Part shown: positions 28,632-36,754 of the stretch, in pieces
Layout of the letters: each line of letters starts with the position of its first letter
Position numbering within the stretch: the first letter of the stretch is position 1
NCBI GenBank assembly: GCA_016179185.1
Contig: JACORW010000038.1
Location: forward strand, 1 to 57,935
Origin: Gammaproteobacteria bacterium
GTDB lineage: Bacteria; Pseudomonadota; Gammaproteobacteria; Eutrophobiales; Eutrophobiaceae
Direction of reading: 5' to 3'
Length of the DNA: 57,935 bases
Translations under genes and position numbers: made by a program
Notes under the pieces: model-generated
The model's database searches: none
The model's input: only the letters and a program-made list of their open reading frames with translations
Told to the model about the DNA's origin: nothing

Positions 28632-29495
28632 TTAGAACTTGCCTGACTGAAAGTCCTCAAACGCCTGCCGCAGTTCCTCCTGCGTGTTCATGACGAACGG
28701 TCCGTGCCAGGCGATCGGCTCATCGAGCGGCCGCGCGGCAAGCAGCAGGAATCGCGTTTCCTCGCCACCGGCAGTAACCTGAATCGCATTGCCGGAGCCC
28801 AGCTTACCCAGATGACCGCGCTTCAATTCCGTCGCCGCGCCGTCGCTACCGGCAACGCGCACTGATCCTTGGTAGACATAGACACAGGCATTTGCCTCTG
28901 GGTCCAGCGCCTCCTCGAAGCGCGTGCCGGCATTCAGGTGCACATCGAAATACAACGGCGCCGTCGGCACGCCGGTGACGGCGCCGGCGACACCGGTTGA
29001 GGTCGTGCCGGCGATCACCTTGATGCGGCAGTCATTGCCCCGTCGTTCCTCCGGGATCTGCGCGGCGGAGAATTCCTGGTAGTCAGGCTCATCCATTTTT
29101 CGCGCCGCCGGCAGATTCACCCATAACTGGAAACCGCGCAGCCAGCCGGCATCCTGTTCCGGCATCTCGGAGTGGATCAGGCCGCGCCCGGCGCGCATCC
29201 ACTGCACGCCGCCGGGGCCGATTACGCCTTCGTGGCCGTGGTTGTCCCGGTGGCGCATGCGGCCTGCAAGCATGTAGGTCACGGTTTCGAATCCCCGGTG
29301 CGGGTGATCGGGAAATCCGCCGCGATAATCGCCCGGGTCCGCGCTGCCGAATTCATCCAGCAGCAGGAACGGGTCAATGATGCCGATGTCAGGGGAACTG
29401 ATGATGCGCATCAGCGGGATGCCGGCGCCATCCGTGGTCCGGCGGCCCGTTCCGGCTCCGGTGACGCTGCGTAACGAACTTTGCGTGGGGTTCAC
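28632..29495 (-). CDS. Pirin family protein (bicupin)
   Basis: Bicupin of 287 residues. The N-terminal cupin has the pirin iron site HPHRGFETVTYMLAGRMRHRD plus GVQWMRAGRGLIHSEMPE. The second half is the pirin C-terminal domain ending RFLLLAARPLDEPIAWHGPFVMNT. Some pirins act as quercetin dioxygenases and others as regulators. The start is GTG. It lies six bases from the stop of the upstream amidotransferase gene, so the two are probably one operon. Confidence 0.92.
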   Translation of the reverse strand: MNPTQSSLRSVTGAGTGRRTTDGAGIPLMRIISSPDIGIIDPFLLLDEFGSADPGDYRGGFPDHPHRGFETVTYMLAGRMRHRDNHGHEGVIGPGGVQWMRAGRGLIHSEMPEQDAGWLRGFQLWVNLPAARKMDEPDYQEFSAAQIPEERRGNDCRIKVIAGTTSTGVAGAVTGVPTAPLYFDVHLNAGTRFEEALDPEANACVYVYQGSVRVAGSDGAATELKRGHLGKLGSGNAIQVTAGGEETRFLLLAARPLDEPIAWHGPFVMNTQEELRQAFEDFQSGKF

Positions 29496-29501
29496 AGCCA
29501 G

Positions 29502-30257
29502 TCAGCGCGCGCCGTACTTCCGGCACGCCGCGCCGAACCCCTCCCAGATGGCGTGATAAAGCGGGTGCTTGAGGAAATCCCATTCGGGGTGCCATTGCAC
29601 GCCCAATGCGAAATTCCTGCTGCCGTCCACGCTCACTGCCTCGATGACGCCGTCGTCGGCGCGTGCCTCCACGTGCAGGCGCTTGGACAGCCGATCAATG
29701 CCCTGACCGTGCACGCTGTTGACCTGGAATTCGCCGCCGGGCGCGAGCCTGCTCAACAAGCCGCCCGGCTCGATCCGAACATGGTGCGCGGGGGCGAATT
29801 TCTCGTCCGGGGTCAGGTGATCGCCGGCACGGTGATCCTTCCTGTCCGCCACCTTGTGGATCTCCTGGTGCAGCGTGCCGCCGAGAGCCACATTCAGTTC
29901 CTGCATGCCGCGGCAAATGCACAGCATGGGTACCCCTTTCTCCAGCACTTTCGGGATCAGGGGCAGCGTCGTGCTGTCGCGGGCCGGGTCTTCCGGATTA
30001 TTTTCCGGGGCGGGCCCGCCGTCGTAGTGATGGGGTTGCACGTTGGACCGCGCGCCGGTGAAGACGATACCGTCAAGCCGATCCACGACGGCGTCGAGGT
30101 CAAGTTCCGCCCCCAGTGGCGGGATGATCCACGGCAGCCCCCCGGCGCCGTGGTTCACCGCGCGGGTGTACACCTCATAAGCTGCGGAGGCCGGCATCAC
30201 GTCGCGGATCCTTACGTAGTCGCCGGTGATGCCGATCAGGGGTTTGCGTTGGGGCAT
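29502..30257 (-). CDS. Class I glutamine amidotransferase-like hydrolase (peptidase C26, PuuD-like)
   Basis: Gamma-glutamyl hydrolase type enzyme of 251 residues. The nucleophile is in LCICRGMQELNVALGG, and the triad is completed by VQWHPEWDF near the C terminus. GITGDYVRI at the start and VNSVHGQGIDRL are typical of PuuD (gamma-glutamyl-GABA hydrolase) relatives. The ATG at 30257 gives the standard N terminus. It could act with the FAD oxidase at 23.4 kb in polyamine breakdown, but no gamma-glutamylputrescine synthetase is in the window. Confidence 0.87.
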   Translation of the reverse strand: MPQRKPLIGITGDYVRIRDVMPASAAYEVYTRAVNHGAGGLPWIIPPLGAELDLDAVVDRLDGIVFTGARSNVQPHHYDGGPAPENNPEDPARDSTTLPLIPKVLEKGVPMLCICRGMQELNVALGGTLHQEIHKVADRKDHRAGDHLTPDEKFAPAHHVRIEPGGLLSRLAPGGEFQVNSVHGQGIDRLSKRLHVEARADDGVIEAVSVDGSRNFALGVQWHPEWDFLKHPLYHAIWEGFGAACRKYGAR

Positions 30258-30313
30258 GAAAGTCTTGCAAGGATGCAAACGACGCGCGTCCGGCGCAGAT
30301 GGTAGTATGAGTT

Positions 30314-30380
30314 AATCGGGGTCAGACAACATTTTTCTTTTTGAAATCAGGCTGATGGGAGTTGGGGTCTGACCCCGATT
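30314..30380. repeat. REP-like element, AATCGGGGTCAGAC terminal repeats
   Basis: AATCGGGGTCAGAC (30314-30327) and its exact complement (30367-30380) bound a 67-bp element that belongs to the GGGGTCAGACCCC family. It lies between the amidotransferase start and the MDR gene and ends 30 bp before that gene, so it sits in a divergent promoter region. Confidence 0.8.
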
Positions 30381-30409
30381 TATTCAGGATCCTACGAAGG
30401 AGAAACGAA

Positions 30410-31417
30410 ATGAAAGCAGTTGTATTGCGTGAAAAAGGCGGTCCGGAAAAGCTCAGGATCGAAGAATTGCCGACCCCGGAACCCGGCGCCGATGAAGTGC
30501 GGGTGAAACTGAAGACATCGGCGCTCAACCGCCGCGACTACTGGATCACGCTGGGGCTTTATCCCGCCATGTCCTATCCCGCCATTATCGGATCGGACGG
30601 CGCGGGCGTCGTGGACAAGGTCGGCGCGGTCGCGGACCAATCGCTGCAGGGCAGGGAAGTGGTTGTGTACCCGGCCCGGGCATGGGGCGACAATCCGGTG
30701 GCATTCGGCAGGGATTTCCGCGTGCTCGGCATGCCGGACCAGGGCACGTTCGCCGAATTCATTTGCTGTCCCGCGACCGACGTCCGTCCGCGGCCGGCCC
30801 ACCTCACCTGGGAGCAGTCCGCCGCGGTGCCGCTTGCGGGACTCACGTCCTGGCGCGCCGTGATGACGCAGGCGGAGGTGAAACCGGGACAGAAAGTGCT
30901 GATCACCGGGGCCGGAAGCGGCGTGTCCACATTTGCCATTCTCTGGGCCGTGAATCACGGGGCGGATGTATATGTGACCAGCGGCAGCGCGGAGAAGATT
31001 GAAAAGGCGCAGGCCATCGGGGCCAGGGGCGGCGTGAGCTACAAGGATGCGGATTGCTACCAGAGAATTCGCGAGATGTCAGGTGGCGTTGATGCCATTA
31101 TTGACAGCGCCGGCGGCGACGGGCTGAACGATGTCCTCGACACCCTCAACCCCGGCGGCCGCTATGTGTTCTTCGGCGCGACGCTGGGCAATCCTTCCCA
31201 AGGGCTGGACCTGCGCAAGCTGTTCTTCCGCCATATACGCATCCAGGGCACGACTATGGGCACGCCGGCGGAGTTCCGCGCGATGCTCGATTTCGTTTCC
31301 GCGAAAAAGATCGTGCCCGTGGTGGATCGTGTATTGCCCATGAGCGAGGCCGTAGCCGCGCACAAGCTCATGGAGACCTTCAGCCAGACCGGGAAGATCG
31401 TGCTCCGCAATGCCTAG
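30410..31417 (+). CDS. MDR superfamily zinc-independent dehydrogenase/quinone reductase
   Basis: Medium-chain reductase of 335 residues. The N-terminal catalytic domain includes KTSALNRRDYWITLGLYP and IIGSDGAGVVDKVG. The Rossmann part carries VLITGAGSGVSTFAI, whose glycine motif departs from the common AxxGGVG form. The cysteine/histidine zinc ligands of alcohol dehydrogenases are absent, which points to a quinone or enoyl-CoA reductase. A strong GAAGGAG site precedes the ATG. The substrate is unknown. Confidence 0.87.
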   Translation: MKAVVLREKGGPEKLRIEELPTPEPGADEVRVKLKTSALNRRDYWITLGLYPAMSYPAIIGSDGAGVVDKVGAVADQSLQGREVVVYPARAWGDNPVAFGRDFRVLGMPDQGTFAEFICCPATDVRPRPAHLTWEQSAAVPLAGLTSWRAVMTQAEVKPGQKVLITGAGSGVSTFAILWAVNHGADVYVTSGSAEKIEKAQAIGARGGVSYKDADCYQRIREMSGGVDAIIDSAGGDGLNDVLDTLNPGGRYVFFGATLGNPSQGLDLRKLFFRHIRIQGTTMGTPAEFRAMLDFVSAKKIVPVVDRVLPMSEAVAAHKLMETFSQTGKIVLRNA

Positions 31418-31534
31418 GTGCGCGAAACGTGGCTGCTGTAACTGCCGTGGCGGGCGGCATGGACGAACTTGCATGCCGGAACGCTGAAAGACGGATACGG
31501 TGCCGTGGAGCCGGGAACCCGGGGGCCGGACGGA

Positions 31535-31846
31535 TTACGCGAGTTGCACACGCTGGCGGACAATCAGCCGCCGGCCGGCCATCTCCTTGAGCAGCGGCAT
31601 CACGCGTTCGACGGCGTCGGTGGAATCTATGAACTCGACCACGAGCGGAAGCTTTCCGCCCACGTCCACAAGCGATGTGCTTTGCACCTCGCCCTGACCC
31701 GTAAAGCCGGCCACTGCGCGCAGGACCGTGCCTCCGGAAAGACCGTGAGAATGCAGCATCCGCAGGATTTCAAGGTGCAGCGGGCGATGCTGCCATTGGT
31801 CGGCCTCGTTGATGTATACGGAGATCTTGACCGCATCATCCGGCAT
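31535..31846 (-). CDS. DUF190 family protein
   Basis: Small PII-like-fold protein of 103 residues (KISVYINEADQWQHRPLHLEILRMLHSHGLSGGTVLRAVAGF). It overlaps the end of crcB by 11 bp. DUF190 proteins often neighbour CrcB, so they are thought to help or regulate fluoride export, but the mechanism is not established. The segment TSLVDVGGKLPLVVEFIDS is well conserved. Confidence 0.9.
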   Translation of the reverse strand: MPDDAVKISVYINEADQWQHRPLHLEILRMLHSHGLSGGTVLRAVAGFTGQGEVQSTSLVDVGGKLPLVVEFIDSTDAVERVMPLLKEMAGRRLIVRQRVQLA

Positions 31847-32225
31847 GGGGCACCGTCACGCGCGCCAGCATCGCGCCGCAGACAACGGCGAGCAACGCCA
31901 GCAGGTTGTTTGCAATGAAGTTACCGGCCGCCGCGGCGTAATTGCCGCCTTCCAGCAGCTTGAGGGACTCGAAACTGTAGCTGGAAAAGGTCGTGTACGC
32001 GCCGCAGAACCCCACTGCGATGAGCAACCGCCAATGCGGATCCGCGAGCACGCGCTCGGAGGTCCAGATCAGGAAGAAGCCAAGGATGAGACTGCCGGTG
32101 GTATTCACGATCAAGGTTCCATACGGCAGGGACGGCGACAGCGCATGCGCGGCCCAGGTACTGACGGCGAAACGGAGATTTGCGCCTGCCACGGCGCCGA
32201 TTGAAACCCACAAGAAATCGGTCAT
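31836..32225 (-). CDS. crcB: Fluoride efflux channel CrcB
   Basis: Fluc-type fluoride channel of 129 residues with four predicted membrane helices that works as an antiparallel dimer. The signature GAVAGANLRFAVSTWA is at the N terminus and LPYGTLIVNTTGSLILGF carries the conserved asparagine. GFCGAYTTFSSYSFE holds the phenylalanine-box region. The ATG at 32225 is the normal start; upstream extension is unconserved. No fluoride riboswitch was recognised in the 150 bp upstream. Confidence 0.95.
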   Translation of the reverse strand: MTDFLWVSIGAVAGANLRFAVSTWAAHALSPSLPYGTLIVNTTGSLILGFFLIWTSERVLADPHWRLLIAVGFCGAYTTFSSYSFESLKLLEGGNYAAAAGNFIANNLLALLAVVCGAMLARVTVPHAG

Positions 32226-32371
32226 ATTCCTGTCACCGGGAGAATGTCGCGCCATGATGGACTCCCGGACCCGAAGTCTAGCCCATATCACGTTCAAGTT
32301 GCTGCGGATAGCGGATATAATTTCTATGCTTCAGTGGAGATGGCATTCCTCCCGCAGTTCAACCGCTCTTT

Positions 32372-32415
32372 CAGGGTGATGCAAAAGTCCATCCATGGAC
32401 TTTTGCATCACCCTG
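32372..32415. repeat. Perfect 44-bp palindrome with 20-bp arms
   Basis: Arms 32372-32391 and 32396-32415 are exact inverted complements around a 4-nt loop TCCA. It lies in the 313-bp gap between the divergent crcB and antiporter genes, so it is not at the 3' end of either. The core AAAAGTCCATCCATGGACTT matches the short atpD-atpC hairpin at 1512-1528. It may be a small mobile palindrome or a strong regulatory hairpin. I see no gene in this gap. Confidence 0.85.
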
Positions 32416-32538
32416 CTAACGGGCTGATGATGCCTGCCAGGTTTCCGGAAAGGGGCGCGCAATAATACGGCGCCGGGCGATGTGCGCCCGCCGTCACCCG
32501 CTGATCCGGGGAATGGCGAAAATCAATAAGGGGTCATC

Positions 32539-33702
32539 ATGCCAGAAGTCAACGCGGTACCCGTCATTGTCGGACTGATCATCTTTCTTTCCAGCCTGCT
32601 GTCGCTGCGACTTGGCCTTTCGGTCGCAATCATCGAGATCACCCTGGGCGCGATCGCCGGCAGTCTCGGGCTGCGCACGGAGGAGTGGATGCAGTACATG
32701 GCGACTTTCGGCGGCATCCTGCTCACCTATCTTGCCGGCACGGAGATAGATACGGTGCTGATGAAGGAGAAGTTCAAGGAAAGTTTCCTCATAGGATGTT
32801 TCTCATTCCTGCTGCCGTTCACCGGTTGCTTCGCGTTCGCATGGAAGGTGGCTGGATGGAACCTCGAGGCAGCGTTGATTGCCGGGATCGCGCTCTCGAC
32901 GACTTCGCTGGCGGTCGTGTACGCGGTGCTGGTTGAAACCGGGCTGAATCGCACCGAACTCGGCAAGATCCTGATGGCCGCGACGTTCATCACGGACATG
33001 GGCACCGCTCTCGCGCTGAGCATGATATTCCTCAAGCCGAGCTGGTACACGGCATTGTTCGTGGCGGTTTCCGTTGTCGTGATCGTCGGCGCGGTGAGCT
33101 TCTCGCACCGTGTGTTCGAAAACCCGCGTCTGCGGAACAAGGTGATCGAGCCGGAAATCAAGTACATCTTCCTGCTGCTGCTGGTGTTCAGCTATTTTGC
33201 CAATCTGGGAGCCGGGCACGCGGTCCTGCCGGCATTCCTGCTGGGGCTGCTCATGTCCAGGCACTTCAGCGAGACATCGCAGACAAAGGAACTCCGGAAC
33301 CGGCTGCGCACCGTGGCCTATGCCGTCATTACGCCGCTGTTTTTCATCGTCGGCGGTCTGAAAATCTCGTTGCCGCTGATCCATTCCGCGCTCGGCCTGT
33401 TCGCGCTGCTGTTTCTGCTGAAGATGGCGACCAAATTCATCGGCGTGTACTTCCTGGCGCGACGCTTCCTGCCCAGGGGCGAAATCTATGTCACGCTGTT
33501 GATGAGCACCGGCCTCACCTTCGGCACGATCTCGAGCGTATTCGGCCTCAATGCCGGCTACATCAACGAGGTGCAGTATTCGGTGCTGGTCGGCGTCGTG
33601 GTGGCCAGCGCGGTGATACCCACATTCATCGCGCAGAAATGGTTCATGCCGGTGCACGCCGAGGATATCGTGGACATCAATGGCATTGACGGAAAGTCCT
33701 GA
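32539..33702 (+). CDS. Cation:proton antiporter (CPA2/Kef-type membrane domain)
   Basis: Integral membrane protein of 387 residues with about 11-12 hydrophobic helices. The CPA2 pattern is visible in LGLSVAIIEITLGAIAGSLG, LAGTEIDTVLMKEKFKES, the unwound-helix segment STTSLAVVYAVLVETGL with ATFITDMGTALALS (Thr-Asp near residue 155), and FFIVGGLKISL. It lacks the TrkA-N nucleotide-binding domain of KefB/C. It should exchange K+ or Na+ for protons; the ion is uncertain. A good AAGGGG site precedes the ATG. Confidence 0.9.
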   Translation: MPEVNAVPVIVGLIIFLSSLLSLRLGLSVAIIEITLGAIAGSLGLRTEEWMQYMATFGGILLTYLAGTEIDTVLMKEKFKESFLIGCFSFLLPFTGCFAFAWKVAGWNLEAALIAGIALSTTSLAVVYAVLVETGLNRTELGKILMAATFITDMGTALALSMIFLKPSWYTALFVAVSVVVIVGAVSFSHRVFENPRLRNKVIEPEIKYIFLLLLVFSYFANLGAGHAVLPAFLLGLLMSRHFSETSQTKELRNRLRTVAYAVITPLFFIVGGLKISLPLIHSALGLFALLFLLKMATKFIGVYFLARRFLPRGEIYVTLLMSTGLTFGTISSVFGLNAGYINEVQYSVLVGVVVASAVIPTFIAQKWFMPVHAEDIVDINGIDGKS

Positions 33703-33747
33703 GATGGGCGATCGCGAGGCCGGGCGGTCCGTGACTGCATCGCGTGA

Positions 33748-34923
33748 GTGTCTGGCGTGTTGACCGGCGGGCTGTCCAGCGCGCCGCTGTGGTCGCTCGG
33801 GTACCGGCCGTTCTACCTGCTCGCCGCGGTGTTCGCCGTGCTCGCGCTGCCGCTGTGGATCGCCGCGTATCTTGGCGCGGGCACAATCAGTGGAGGCGTG
33901 ACTGTCGCATGGCACTCGCACGAAATGCTGTTCGGATTCGCACCGGCGGTTATTACCGGGTTCCTGTTCACGGCCGTGCGTAACTGGACCGGGCTCGCGA
34001 CGCCTTCCGGTACGGCGTTGGCAGGCCTGGCCGCGCTGTGGCTGCTGGCCCGGCTGACGGCGCTGACCGGTCCCGCAATCCTGGCGCAGATCGTCGACAC
34101 GCTGTTTCTGCCCGCCGTCGGTATCGCCATCGCCATGCCCATCTGGCGCAGCCGTAACACGCGCAACTACAAGGTCCTCGGCATCGTCGCAGTGCTGGCA
34201 GTACTGGACTTCGTCTACCAGGCGGCGCAGTCCGGCGTTCTGCCCGCTGCATCTGCGCGTACAGCGCTGCTCGCGGCGCTGGATGTCATTGCGATCCTCA
34301 TGGCGGTCATGGGCGGGCGTGTGATCCCGGCGTTCACGGCCAATGCGGTGCCGGGCGCGCGCCTGCAGCGCGTCGCGATAGTGGAGTGGGCGGCACTGGG
34401 CTCGATGGCCATTCTGGCGCTGACCGGGCTTGCGCGTGACGCACTCATGCTGCCCGCTGCGGCGTGGGCGGGGCTTGCGGCGCTTTGCGCCGTTGCCCAT
34501 GTCGTCCGATTGCTGCTGTGGCATCCGTGGCAGACACGGGGGAATGCGTTGTTGTGGATGCTACCGTCGGCCTATGCATGGATCCCGTTGGCTTACGCCG
34601 TACGCGCCTGCGCCGAGGCCGGAACCGTATCACCGATACTCGCGACACATTCACTCTCCATCGGCGCGATGGGCGGACTGATGATCGCGATGATGATGCG
34701 CAGTGCGCTGGGACATTCAGGCAGGCCGCTGGTCGCAGGTCCGTGGGAACTGGCCGCCTTCCTGCTTGTGCAGGCCTCCGCCGCAGTGCGGGTACTGGGA
34801 GGAATCTTCTGGCCGGGGAATTACCTGTTATCGGTGCAGGGCGCCGGCGCGCTGTGGTCGCTCGCCTTTGTTGTGTTCCTGTTCCGTTACTGGCCCATGC
34901 TGACCGGCGCGCGGGAAGGTTGA
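33748..34923 (+). CDS. nnrS: NnrS family membrane protein
   Basis: Heme-copper membrane protein of 391 residues linked in other bacteria to resistance against nitric oxide stress. The family marks are SLGYRPFYLLAAVFA, AWHSHEMLFGFAPAVITGFLFTAV with the conserved histidines and WTG, GGRVIPAFTANA, and HSLSIGAMGGLMIAMMMRSALGHSGRPL. About 12 helices are predicted. The start is GTG at 33748. No nir or nor genes are nearby, so it may serve in nitrosative stress defence. Confidence 0.93.
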   Translation: MSGVLTGGLSSAPLWSLGYRPFYLLAAVFAVLALPLWIAAYLGAGTISGGVTVAWHSHEMLFGFAPAVITGFLFTAVRNWTGLATPSGTALAGLAALWLLARLTALTGPAILAQIVDTLFLPAVGIAIAMPIWRSRNTRNYKVLGIVAVLAVLDFVYQAAQSGVLPAASARTALLAALDVIAILMAVMGGRVIPAFTANAVPGARLQRVAIVEWAALGSMAILALTGLARDALMLPAAAWAGLAALCAVAHVVRLLLWHPWQTRGNALLWMLPSAYAWIPLAYAVRACAEAGTVSPILATHSLSIGAMGGLMIAMMMRSALGHSGRPLVAGPWELAAFLLVQASAAVRVLGGIFWPGNYLLSVQGAGALWSLAFVVFLFRYWPMLTGAREG

Positions 34924-34926
34924 GAA

Positions 34927-35295
34927 TCAGTTCGCGCCGGCGACTCGTTTGTTCATGCGCCGCAGCCGTTCCACCAGCACTTTCATAACGTGGACGGCGA
35001 AGAAGGGATTCTGCTGAATCAGGTAGTTGAAGCGCGCACGATCGATCCGCGCCAGCCTGCATGGCGTGCGCGCGATAACGGTGGCCACGCGCGGAGATTC
35101 CTCGATCATCGCCATCTCGCCCAGCAGTGCCCCAGGCCCGGCTTCCTCGACGATGGCGTTACCAACCCGAATGTCCGCACTGTCTTCCAGCAGCACAAAC
35201 ATTTCCTGTGCCGCTTCGCCGGCACGAAACAGCTCGCCGCCTTCGGCGAGGGTGACGGGGTGTTCATCGTGGGGGAAGAGATCGGCGGGGTTCAT
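34927..35295 (-). CDS. Stand-alone cyclic-nucleotide-binding domain protein
   Basis: Single cNMP-binding domain of 122 residues without a DNA-binding helix-turn-helix. GGELFRAGEAAQEMFVLLE, GPGALLGEMAMIEESPRVATVIARTPCRLARI is the phosphate-binding cassette pattern, with a conserved Glu and Arg pair. A C-terminal helix ends in RLRRMNKRV. Such proteins may sense cAMP or c-di-GMP, or be remnants of larger regulators. A heptamer array lies directly upstream of the start. Confidence 0.85.
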   Translation of the reverse strand: MNPADLFPHDEHPVTLAEGGELFRAGEAAQEMFVLLEDSADIRVGNAIVEEAGPGALLGEMAMIEESPRVATVIARTPCRLARIDRARFNYLIQQNPFFAVHVMKVLVERLRRMNKRVAGAN

Positions 35296-35300
35296 GAAAG

Positions 35301-35335
35301 CGGAATATGGAATGTGGAATATGGAATATGGGGGG
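35301..35335. repeat. Heptamer array (GGAATAT type)
   Basis: Four to five period-7 units: CGGAATA, TGGAATG, TGGAATA, TGGAATA, TGGGGGG. It begins 6 bp upstream of the cNMP-binding gene start. No opposite arm was found. It shows that the 7-bp period holds while the unit sequence differs from the other arrays in the window. Confidence 0.7.
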
Positions 35336-35401
35336 AATCGGGAGGCATTGTCCGGTCCCTATATGACACTTTAATTACACAGGGCCTGGGAGACTCCTGA
35401 T

Positions 35402-36625
35402 CTAGATCACATTTTTGTCGCGCAGCGCGGTTATTTCCGCATCGGTCCTGCCGAGCAGCGCGCGCAGCACGTGTTCGGTATCCTCGCCCAGGAGCGGCGG
35501 TGCCTTGCGGTACTCTACCGGCGTCGCCGAAAACTTCATCGGACTCCCCACGCCGGGCACTTTCACCCCCAGCGCGTGATCCAGTTCGAGCCGCATTCCG
35601 CGTTCCTGCACATGCGGCTCCGCGAACACTTCGGCGATGGTATTGATGGGGCCGCACGGCACATTCGCATCGTTGAGCAGCCGCATCCAGTCGACGCTGG
35701 ATCGGGACGGTGTGATGTTCTCCAGCGCCTCCACCAGCGGCCGCTGATTGGCGATGCGATCCGGGTTGGTCCGGAAGCGCGCATCGTCGGCCAACTTTCC
35801 GTAGCCCATGACCGCGCACAGGCGCCGGAACTGGCCGTCGTTTCCCACCGCGATGATCACGTAGCCATCGGACGTGGGGAACGGCTGGTAGGGAACAAGA
35901 TTCGGATGCTGCGCGCCGGTGCGCTGCGGCACTTCGCCGCTCACAAGGTAGTTCATAGCCTGATTGGCAAGCCAGCCGATCTGGGTATCGAGCAACGCCA
36001 TGTCAATGAACTGTCCCTGACCGGTCCGTGAGCGGTGATGCAGGGCGGCGAGTATGGCGATAGCGGCGTACATGCCGGTGGTGAGATCGCTGACGGCCAC
36101 GCCCACGCGCTGTGGCCCTGCGCCCGGCTCGCCGTCGGCATTACCGGTGATGCTCATCAATCCGCCCATGCCTTGGATCAGGTAATCGTAGCCGGGATCG
36201 CCGGCCTTGGGCCCGGTCTGGCCGAAACCGGTAATGGAACAATAAATGAGCCGTGAATTCAGCGGTTGCAAATCCGGATACGCGAGTCCCTTGTCCGACA
36301 ACCCGCCGGTCTTGAAATTTTCCACGAGGACGTCGGCACGGGATGCCAGATCGCGGACGATCCCCCGGCCTTCCGGTTGCGCGATGTCCACGGTCACGGA
36401 ATATTTGCCGCGATTGCAGCCGAGATAATAGGCCGACTCGCGCGTCTCCTTTCCATCGCGACCTTTAAGCCACGGCGGTCCCCATTGCCGGGTTTCGTCG
36501 CCGACGCCCGGGCGCTCAATTTTGATCACCTCCGCGCCTAGGTCCGCCAGGATCTGCGTGCACCAGGGGCCGGCCAGTACCCGGCTGAGATCCAGCACGC
36601 GAATATCTTTCAGTGGTCCGGACAT
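35402..36625 (-). CDS. CaiB/BaiF family CoA transferase
   Basis: Class III CoA transferase of 407 residues, moving CoA between carboxylic acids. N-terminal LDLSRVLAGPWCTQILADLGAEVIKIE is diagnostic. DLTTGMYAAIAILAAL carries the expected catalytic aspartate near residue 169. VENFKTGGL, GYDYLIQGMGGLMSITG and QHPNLVPYQPF also match. It is divergent from the 3-hydroxyacyl-CoA dehydrogenase gene. It probably activates an acid for the beta-oxidation enzymes nearby; the acid is unknown. Confidence 0.93.
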   Translation of the reverse strand: MSGPLKDIRVLDLSRVLAGPWCTQILADLGAEVIKIERPGVGDETRQWGPPWLKGRDGKETRESAYYLGCNRGKYSVTVDIAQPEGRGIVRDLASRADVLVENFKTGGLSDKGLAYPDLQPLNSRLIYCSITGFGQTGPKAGDPGYDYLIQGMGGLMSITGNADGEPGAGPQRVGVAVSDLTTGMYAAIAILAALHHRSRTGQGQFIDMALLDTQIGWLANQAMNYLVSGEVPQRTGAQHPNLVPYQPFPTSDGYVIIAVGNDGQFRRLCAVMGYGKLADDARFRTNPDRIANQRPLVEALENITPSRSSVDWMRLLNDANVPCGPINTIAEVFAEPHVQERGMRLELDHALGVKVPGVGSPMKFSATPVEYRKAPPLLGEDTEHVLRALLGRTDAEITALRDKNVI

Positions 36626-36754
36626 GCATCACTCTCCTCGGACGGTGTCACTTGCGACGAGTTCGGCGCGTTGCAACATGTGTCGGCCCATGGCAAGGTT
36701 GCGCCGCAAGGCTACGATTCGCCGCGGACTTTGTACACCCGGGAGGCAGGAAGG

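Noticed and set aside
32226..32371. Fluoride riboswitch before crcB
   Set aside because: I could not find the conserved GGCGATGG-type start or the pseudoknot partner in the expected place; absence by eye is not proof.
32372..32415. Long palindrome as a rho-independent terminator
   Set aside because: It lies at the 5' side of both neighbouring genes, so a terminator role for either is not supported.
32803..34524. Open frame of 573 codons on the minus strand opposite the antiporter and NnrS genes
   Set aside because: The opposite strand encodes two well-recognised membrane proteins; this frame is a Gln/Arg-rich shadow.
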